Source of the DNA: Calliopum simillimum
Lineage: Eukaryota; Arthropoda; Insecta; Diptera; Lauxaniidae
Length of the DNA stretch: 64,000 nucleotides
Assembly: GCA_951812925.1 (NCBI GenBank)
Contig: OX638372.1
Coordinates: 38,066,245 to 38,130,244, forward strand
Direction: 5' to 3'
A program made the translations under genes and the position numbers. Position 1 is the stretch's first letter; each line of letters begins with the position of its first letter. Below are positions 59,301 to 64,000 of the stretch, piece by piece. The notes below the pieces were generated by a model, which saw only the letters and a program-made list of their open reading frames with translations, was not told where the DNA came from and searched no databases.

Positions 59301-60119
59301 TACATTGCCAGCAATTGCAATATCTTCATCTTCTTCTTGAACGTCCTCATTCTCATCTTCACCATCTTGGGTTTGATAAAATTTTCTTGCTAATGGCACT
59401 ATCTGATCAGCTTGATGTTGTATGAAAAGGCGTCTTGTAGCCTCCGATTCTTGGTTGGGCATCCTAACATCAACTTCATCTTCATAATCGGAGGAAGATA
59501 CATTATCTTCTACAGGTTTTTTATGTTTCACTTTAAATGTTTCGGCCTTTGCCTTGCGTACCACATATTCAGGTATCATTGCTGTGGTTGCTGCAGGTGG
59601 TACTGTTGTTCTTGTTGTGTTTGCCACACCACCCCCAATAAAATGCTCTGTATCGTTGTATTCATCTTCTAAGCTATCACTTGGGAAACTTTGTTGACGT
59701 GTGGCATTTACCTTAACATTTTCTTGGGCATATTCGTCCCGCGCTGCACTTATTTGATTTGTGGGCATATTTCGACGTGCATCGTGCACATTCAAAGGTG
59801 CTATGGTTTCTGTTTCAGTATCATCAAAGCTTTGACTCATATTGTTTTGTTTTTCTTCTTCCTCAAGTACTTGCTCAAGTTGTGCGGGATCGTAGATGTC
59901 ATCGCTTTTGCTGACAACTTCACTATTACCGGCAGTATCCCCGTAGTCTGCACTCATGCCTTGTATTTGTAATAGTTGCAGATTCAGTAGCAGAAATGTT
60001 AACAGCGCCGTTCTACTCAGGCTGCGTCTGCTTTTCGTGTTGCTACTGGTTGACATTTTTGGTGTTGTTGTGGTCTTGTGTGTTTTGTAATGGCCTTTGT
60101 TTTCTTGCACTATCCTCAT
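38339..60119 (-). CDS. Single-pass membrane protein with mucin-like stalk and divergent vWA-like domain
   Basis: Eight coding exons: 60119-58532, 57813-57596, 57522-57370, 50287-50158, 40390-40193, 39566-39098, 39024-38862 and 38803-38339. All phases agree, giving 1127 residues (1106 if the Met at 60056 is used, which puts the signal peptide, LSRTALLTFLLLNLQLLQIQG, nearer the N-terminus). An acidic region follows, then a Thr/Pro/Ala-rich mucin-like stretch at about residues 333-455 encoded by ACN/CCN-type repeats. Exons 1-3 hold alternating strands and helices (MPLAVIVDPSTES, NIKIVLVAIN, SAVFISTAAIPPHTELVQDA, LYVLWFGE) like a hemicentin-type vWA fold with a degenerate metal site. Further beta-rich parts come next, then a transmembrane helix at about 1079-1104 and a 23-residue basic tail. 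Likely a cell-surface adhesion or matrix protein; symbol unknown. Introns 3 and 4 are 7.1 and 9.8 kb. Confidence 0.8.
40629..42380. mobile_element. Foldback transposon with long inverted arms
   Basis: Ends TAGCCCAGGAAAATTAGA at 40629 and TCTAATTTTCCTGGGCTA to 42379 are inverted, and the pairing continues inward through subterminal sequence (AAAAAGTCCATTGAAATCCA against TGGACTTCAGTGGACTTTTT) and inner blocks (GAAACCATGGGAC... near 41039 against CCCATGGTTTCTTGGG near 41400). The centre is a separate hairpin (GGCGATTCCTTTAAACGTG, 41206, against CGTTTAAAGGAATCGCC, 41315-41331). No coding capacity. It lies in intron 4 of the membrane-protein gene. Confidence 0.8.
42381..45200. other. Intron 4 sequence without recognised features
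   Basis: AT-rich. Small direct repeat TTTTTTGAAAAATGAGCTCAG at about 42660-42700. Poly-T and poly-A tracts near 42533, 44298. No exon, RNA gene or bounded element is supported. Confidence 0.4.
45201..45915. mobile_element. Non-autonomous DNA element with a nested MITE
   Basis: The left side begins TGTCTATAAATTACGTCATT then AGGGGTAGTGAGGGGGG. The right side carries CATGGGGGAGGGGTCCG and CGTAATATAAGGTACAGCC. This imperfect inverted layout (G-rich tract inside a TACGTCA/CGTAATATA-type end) is common in insect DNA elements. The AGCTGTG-family MITE at 45345-45600 interrupts it. Confidence 0.45.
45345..45600. mobile_element. MITE of the AGCTGTG family, copy 3
   Basis: AGCTGTGCTTTAGACGAC at the left; AAGTGCTTAATTTAACACAG, TTATTAAGCACAAAGTAGAC and CGATTGTCTTGGCAAG follow in the inverse order of 25590-25810. 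Confidence 0.55.
46120..46320. repeat. Hairpin related to the centre of the foldback element
   Basis: CGTAAACTCGTAATAGTTG (46220) and GTTTTACGAGTTTACGAGG (46270) are inverted around a short loop. The same CTCGTAAA...TTTACGAG hairpin forms the core of the element at 40629-42380 (41250-41300). Confidence 0.5.
46940..47210. repeat. Hairpin repeat
   Basis: TATCGAGCCCTAACCGCCAA then AAAGACTTAACCGAC (46947-46982) is mirrored by GTCGGTTGAGTCTTTTTGGC then TGTTAAGGCTTGATA (about 47167-47201), arms of about 36 bp. Confidence 0.55.
48370..49345. repeat. Long inverted repeat (foldback-like)
   Basis: 48530-48650 (TTTAGAATTTGCAAAAAA, AACGTCTTTTTTAAGCAAAA) pairs with 49075-49200 (TTGCTTAAAAAAGACGTTGA, TTTGCAAATTCTAA). 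Outer GGGTGACTTAG (48411) and CTAAGTGACC (49330) suggest the limits. The arms are imperfect. It lies in intron 4 of the membrane-protein gene. Confidence 0.5.
51070..52493 (+). mobile_element. DNA element carrying a Myb/SANT-like coding remnant
   Basis: AGCTGTGTTCCAATGG at 51070 and CCATTGGAACACAGCT ending 52493 are perfect 16-bp inverted ends. The pairing continues imperfectly inward (AGATCTGATCCGGATCAGAT / CAGATCTGATCCAGGTCAGA). Inside, a plus-strand exon-like remnant (52075-52237) encodes a Myb/SANT-like segment. Harbinger- or hAT-related elements can carry such domains; the superfamily is not settled. Confidence 0.65.
52075..52237 (+). pseudogene. Myb/SANT-like domain remnant
   Basis: After an acceptor-like TTTTTTCAG, the frame reads EKRFWSKEETLAFLAAY then ARRKDEFENSKKKK; after a frame change it reads MAKVLTDLESQGI. 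The W-x-x-EE...LL/FL pattern and the following AKVL...GI helix are typical of the Myb/SANT-like (trihelix) domain of transposon-derived proteins. Frameshifted and short, so dead. Confidence 0.45.
52929..53727. mobile_element. Probable element inserted in the mariner
   Basis: The left edge CCCTGTTCCCAATTCCG and the right edge GGATTACGGAACAGG are roughly inverted. The interior has no mariner similarity or frame. The limits are approximate. Confidence 0.4.
53740..54763 (-). pseudogene. Mos1-like mariner transposase, frameshifted
   Basis: Starts MNNFENSRKSQHLREVLLG, with helix-turn-helix parts ECFEWFKRF-like (QCFEWFKRFKSADFDIKD) and VTQQAISKRLKAAG. Catalytic motifs: VTGDEKWIHYDNPKRK (first Asp), FHHDNARPH (second Asp) and YSPDLAPSDFHLF (third Asp), a DD34D set. 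The last part ends HKLPERRGNVVASNGQYFE and a stop at 53740. Breaks: a stop at about 54497, a frame change at about 54085-54090 and another near 53815. Not functional. The sequence is nearest the mauritiana (Mos1) subfamily by eye. Confidence 0.88.
55278..55472. repeat. Foldback MITE
   Basis: TCACTTCGGAATCGGAATG at 55278 and CATTCCGATTCCGAAGTGA ending 55472 are perfect inverted ends. The next bases (AAAGCAATTTTTAAGAGCTC / AGAGCTTTTGAAGATTGCTT) also pair. It lies directly beside the mariner relic that follows. Confidence 0.7.
55609..56690 (+). pseudogene. SETMAR-type mariner transposase relic
   Basis: Starts MEQIEHRAVINFLTKQRKS, then FGRTSLKDDARPGRP after a frame change. The MITE at 55842-55986 interrupts it. 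Later pieces read RIVTEDKTSVHHYEPESKQW (first Asp region) and YSLDLDP-like sequence near 56465-56490. There are many stops and frameshifts. It belongs to a different mariner lineage from the one at 52852-54930. Confidence 0.7.
55842..55986. mobile_element. hAT-type MITE, copy 2
   Basis: CAGTGGCGGATCCAG and CTGGATCCGCCACTG are perfect 15-bp inverted ends on a 145-bp element, with perfect 8-bp target duplications GCTCGTAG at 55834-55841 and 55987-55994. It is the clean reference for the copy at 10244-10397. It has split the mariner relic. Confidence 0.9.
56746..57369. other. Intron 3 tail, no feature seen
   Basis: AT-rich sequence between the mariner relic and exon 3 of the membrane-protein gene. 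No repeat end, exon or RNA gene is supported. Confidence 0.4.
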
Positions 60120-60379
60120 TTTATGACTTAGTCATCATATCTTAGTTGTTTTAATAAAATCTGGAAAATATAAAAAATAAAATTATTATTTCATTTTGCT
60201 AAGACGATCGGTTGCATATTGAAGTTTACAGAATATGTTATGAACCATAAAGAAGTCAAATATTTTTGAATTGTATCGTAGATAGGGTCAAAATTTAGAT
60301 TAATTCCCTTACAGTCTCAAAAGTAAGAAGTTAGATGTCTGCATAATTTTTTTTCGTTCCCAGAAAAACCCGTGGAGCA

Positions 60380-60850
60380 TTTTTGATTCTCTTGAAAGCC
60401 CATTTTGACATGTTTTTTTGCACATATTTTTTTTCTTCACAGGATGGATAAATGAAAAATAAAGATTATAGTCCTTTTTTTGCGTTTCGCAATAAGTCGT
60501 TCGGAAAAACTTTATTTTTACTCAAAAGCAAGACATCTTTTGTATGAGGCAAAAAATGCTTAGAATCGTCTAAGAAAGAATTTTTCAGAATATTTTTTTT
60601 ATTTTTTTTTATTTTTGTCCTGACCATCTTTCGAAAAATTATAAAATGTCTAAAAAAGTTCTGAAAAAATTCGCACGTATACTTTGAACGGCCTAAGCAT
60701 TTTTTGCCTTAACAATTTATATCGTAAGATGCCCTACTTTTGAGTAAAAAACCGTTTTTCCGACCGCGTAGTTGAAAAACGTAAAAAATTTGATTTTTGA
60801 AGACGAAATATATGATTTTTTAACAACAAAATGACTAGTTTTATTGTTGG
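60380..60850. repeat. Hairpin repeat
   Basis: 60486-60600 (CGTTCGGAAAAACT, TACTCAAAAG, AGGCAAAAAATGCTTAG) pairs with 60640-60770 (CTAAGCATTTTTTGCCTTA, CTTTTGAGTAAAAAACCG). The arms are about 110 bp and imperfect. It lies upstream of the membrane-protein gene. Confidence 0.55.
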
Positions 60851-61242
60851 TTGTTGTATTTTATTTTCAGTTTCTTTTTTTAAGTAGATAATGCCGCAAT
60901 ATAAAAGATAAAGAAAAACCCAAGATGAGATGCGATTTTGTTAACATTATATTCTAAAGAAACTAAGCGCGAACTTGGTTTTTGGAGGCATTAGGGAAAC
61001 CATCTTTTTTTTCGTTCAAGGCAGGTGTGCGGTATGGGGAGGAACAGTTTATTGTTTAGTAGAAAACATAAAAGAAATCCATAAAAGTATTACAGTATCG
61101 ATAAATATTGAAGTCATATTTATTGAAAACGTCTTTAAAAACCGAAATGTGCCGATAAATGTCGAAGTGAGCCTAGTCAAGCTAAGGCAATTTTCTTAAA
61201 GCAATCATTTGAAAATTTGATTAGAAAAGTAGAATTTTTGAA

Positions 61243-61808
61243 CTGAGTCGTCCAAATGCAGAAGCAGTTGAAAAACTAAAAATTTTTTGTGAATATTGGT
61301 ATTTTCGAACTGCTAGGGAGCTAACGAATCCAATAATACCAAATAACCCTAATCTCAATTGTCGTTTCTATTTAGTTTTTGAGCCTTTTTAGGTTTTATC
61401 GTCGTCTCGTTTCTAAATTTGGAGTCTGGAAACATATTGAAACGACGAGGAGTGTTCATCGAGGGATTAGGAACACGAAACATATGTTTGATTGCTTTGT
61501 TTTCCTAACCCCTCGATGAAATCTCCTCGTCGTTCCTATATATTGAAAAATATTGAAATATATTGGAACGACAAGGGGTGGTTATCGAGAGATCAGGAAA
61601 ACGATAAGTGTGATTGCTTCGTTTTCCAAATCCCTTTATGAACACCCCTCATCGATCCAATATATTTCCAGACTCCAAATTTAGAAACGGGACGACGATA
61701 AAAAAATAAAAAGCAACAGAAACGAAATAGAAATGACAATTGGGAATAGGGGTGAATATAAAAAAAAATTTTTTTGTCTTTTAACTGCTTCTGCATTTGG
61801 GTGACTCA
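61243..61808. repeat. Multi-stem foldback repeat
   Basis: The outer arms CCAAATGCAGAAGCAGTTGA (61252) and AACTGCTTCTGCATTTGGG (61783-61801) are inverted. Middle arms TAAATTTGGAGTCTGGAAA (61414) and TTTCCAGACTCCAAATTTA (61665) are a perfect pair. Inner repeats ACGACGAGGAGTGTTCATCG and CGATGAAATCTCCTCGTCGT form further stems. No coding content. Confidence 0.7.
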
Positions 61809-61865
61809 ACTGAAAAATCGAGCTTAAGAGTATATCAGAGTAGTGACTATTTTATAAAACCTTTT

Positions 61866-63250
61866 ATAGTACAATCATTTGGGAGAAAAAAATGATGTTA
61901 CCTGGAAAGTTTTGCGGGATTTCTGCAAATGAGTTATTTTATAGATTTCGATGTGCTCTTTCAGAATTTCAACTTTGCTACCTCGTATCGTGTTCGCTCG
62001 AGCCGCCATATTGGAAAAATGGCGTCCAAAATCAGTTTTTTACAAATATCTCTTTAACGGTTATATTTAGAGAAAAATTTCTTAGGACAATGTTGTAGCT
62101 TATAAAAATGACCTTTGAATTGTTTTCGTACGACTTATAACTCAGGAGATATCTTTATTCAAAATTTTAGAAAAATTAGTAAATTGTGAATGCCACTTAT
62201 GAGTAGGCACAGTGATGTGTCAAGCTTATAATTACGATAACTTATGAACGGTGAGTCGCACGTTTAAAATAAAAACACTTATTTATAGGGATTAACTTGC
62301 TCTACAAGTTACATTTTATTTTTTTTTTCATATCACCTATAGTTAAGGAGATATTTTTCCCACAAACCTAAAATTTTGAAAAAAAACGTTTTTTCAAAAT
62401 GGCTCCTAAACGGTTCGTCCTAGAAAAAAAATTGTCAATGCATTTGGTAGAACGTTCAATTTTCTATAAGAGTCTCTTCGAGCTGTTTTTTCGTCAGACT
62501 TACCCTTCATGAGATATCGCGACTTGAAAATCATTCAAAATTGAACATAGTAGGGCGCATAGAACAATATTCAATTTTGAATGATTTTCAAGACGCGATA
62601 TCTCATGAAGGGTAAGTCTGACGAAAAAACAGCTCGAAGAGACTCTTATAGAAAATTGAACGTTCTACCAAATGCATTGACAATTTTTTTTCTAGGACGA
62701 ACCGTTTAGGAGCCATTTTGAAAAAACGTTTTTTTTCAAAATTTTGGGTTTGTGGGAAAAAATATCTCCTTAACTATAGGTGATATGAAAAAAAATAATA
62801 TGTATCTTGTAGAACAAGTTATTCCCTATAAATAGGTGTTTTTATTTTAAAAGTGCGACTCACCGTTCATAAGTTATCGTAATTATAAGCTTGACACATC
62901 ACTGTGCCTACTCATAAGTGGCATTCACAATTTACTAATTTTTCTAAAATTTTGAATAAAGATATCTCCTGAGTTATAAGTCGTACGAAAACAATTCAAA
63001 GGTCATTTTTATAGAAAATTTTATAAGCTACAACATTGTCCTAAGAAATTTTTCTCTAAATATAACCGTTAAAGAGATATTTGTAAAAAACTGATTTTGG
63101 ACGCCATTTTTCCAATATGGCGGCTCGAGCGAACACGATACGAGGTAGCAAAGTTGAAATTCTGAAAGAGCACATCGAAATCTATAAAATAACTCATTTG
63201 CAGAAATCCCGCAAAACTTTCCAGGTAAAACTACCAAATGACTGTACTAT
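61866..63250. repeat. 1.38-kb near-perfect palindrome
   Basis: Left arm about 61866-62536 and right arm about 62572-63250 are reverse complements with few mismatches and only about 35 bp of non-paired centre (GTAGGGCGCATAGAAC). The ends TATAGTACAATCATTTGG and CCAAATGACTGTACTATT have TA-like borders. The two arms necessarily carry the same 68-codon frame on opposite strands (61892-62098 and 63028-63237), which is an effect of the symmetry. A transcript through it would form a long double-stranded hairpin. Confidence 0.9.
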
Positions 63251-64000
63251 TAAAATAGTGGAAGAGTTTTGGGTTTGTAGTCTATAAAAATTAAAATTTC
63301 AAGTAAATTTCCTGCTTAAATTTTCTCCAACATTTCCCCAGTTTCTTGTTTCAACAAATGTTTTCTAATCTATGCAAAAAATGAATAAAGCATGCTTGGT
63401 CGAGTTCTTGATTTGTAGGTGAATTCGACTGAAGATTCCATATGGTTATGGATGAAACGTATCGAAAACCAACCTACCAAATTTTTTGGTTTTTTTACCT
63501 ATGCATTTTGCCTTGTTTTTGTAATGTTGGTGTTTTTACTCAAAAACATAGAACAGTAAGTTCACACCACAAAAAACCACTTGACACGTGATTTGTTGGT
63601 AGCTAGTAAATGTTTTCAATGTTGTTAAGCACCGAAGTTGATAATTTGGAAGTAGTTTTCACTCTCCTGTCTGAGACTAATTTTTAATTTGTTTTTTTTT
63701 TTTTATTTAGAAAAATTTGCGATTTATTCTACGCACTAGAATTACATTTCAAATAGTAACCTTATATTACGAATTTAACTACAAATTTTTATGAAATTTA
63801 TTTAAATATTTTATTACGTAGAGAATGTTTTTAGTACTCAATCTTTGCGCCCTAAACTAATTTACTAACTGAACTATACAACGCCAATACAATGAAATGT
63901 TTTAAATTCAATTTTCTTTTCTTTTTCATTACAGGTAATTAAATCATTTTGCTGTCAACATAAAAATATAAACAAGTGTCAACATTGTTGTTGCTTTTGT
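63251..64000. other. Window end, no feature seen
   Basis: AT-rich intergenic sequence; no exon, RNA gene or bounded repeat is supported. Confidence 0.4.

Noticed and set aside
61892..63237. Two identical 68-codon frames on opposite strands
   Set aside because: They are the two arms of the palindrome read symmetrically. No start context, domain or codon bias supports coding.

Overview
This window looks like nuclear DNA of a dipteran insect, probably a tephritid-type fruit fly. The genes carry GT-AG introns, the proteins are closest to fly orthologues, three promoters hold a perfect DRE motif (TATCGATA), one gene encodes a ZAD zinc-finger protein (an arthropod class), and the AT-rich spacers are full of mariner, pogo-like, hAT-like and foldback elements. 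All assignments are made by eye; no database search was run.

Layout. 1-7.1 kb: a complete, intronless, minus-strand Fanzor (eukaryotic TnpB-like RNA-guided nuclease) gene, then a pogo-like transposon relic invaded by a foldback fragment. 7.3-9.75 kb: a two-exon ZAD/C2H2 zinc-finger gene (minus), divergent from 10.7-11.8 kb, the clamp-loader subunit RFC3 (plus). 12.5-23.4 kb: Nup160 (minus), 16 exons that rejoin in one frame to 1443 residues. Its 5.2-kb intron 7 holds transposon debris and a possible small spliced gene on the opposite strand. 24.1-24.8 kb: a decayed but intron-bearing copy of the C-terminal part of UQCR-C2. 24.8-27.6 kb: several nested MITEs. 27.7-28.8 kb: exosome subunit Csl4 (plus), convergent with 29.1-31.8 kb UTP6 (minus), whose first intron holds a hairpin-rich element with 27-bp inverted ends and an 8-bp target duplication. 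32-36.5 kb: nested repeats. 36.9 kb: a lone plus-strand first coding exon. 38.3-60.1 kb: an 8-exon minus-strand gene for a single-pass membrane protein with a mucin-like stalk and a divergent vWA-like domain; its two largest introns hold mariner relics, a Myb/SANT-bearing element, hAT MITEs and foldbacks. 60.1-64 kb: intergenic, with three hairpin elements, one a nearly gapless 1.38-kb palindrome.

Functionally, RFC3, Nup160, Csl4 and UTP6 are unrelated core nuclear functions (replication, nuclear pore, RNA decay, rRNA processing). Three of them share DRE promoters, so they probably share growth-linked control. The most interesting item is the Fanzor gene. It has all three RuvC acidic residues, with the glutamate in the rearranged position next to the zinc finger, an intact zinc ribbon and a basic N-terminal nuclear-localisation-like stretch, so it may be an active insect RNA-guided nuclease.
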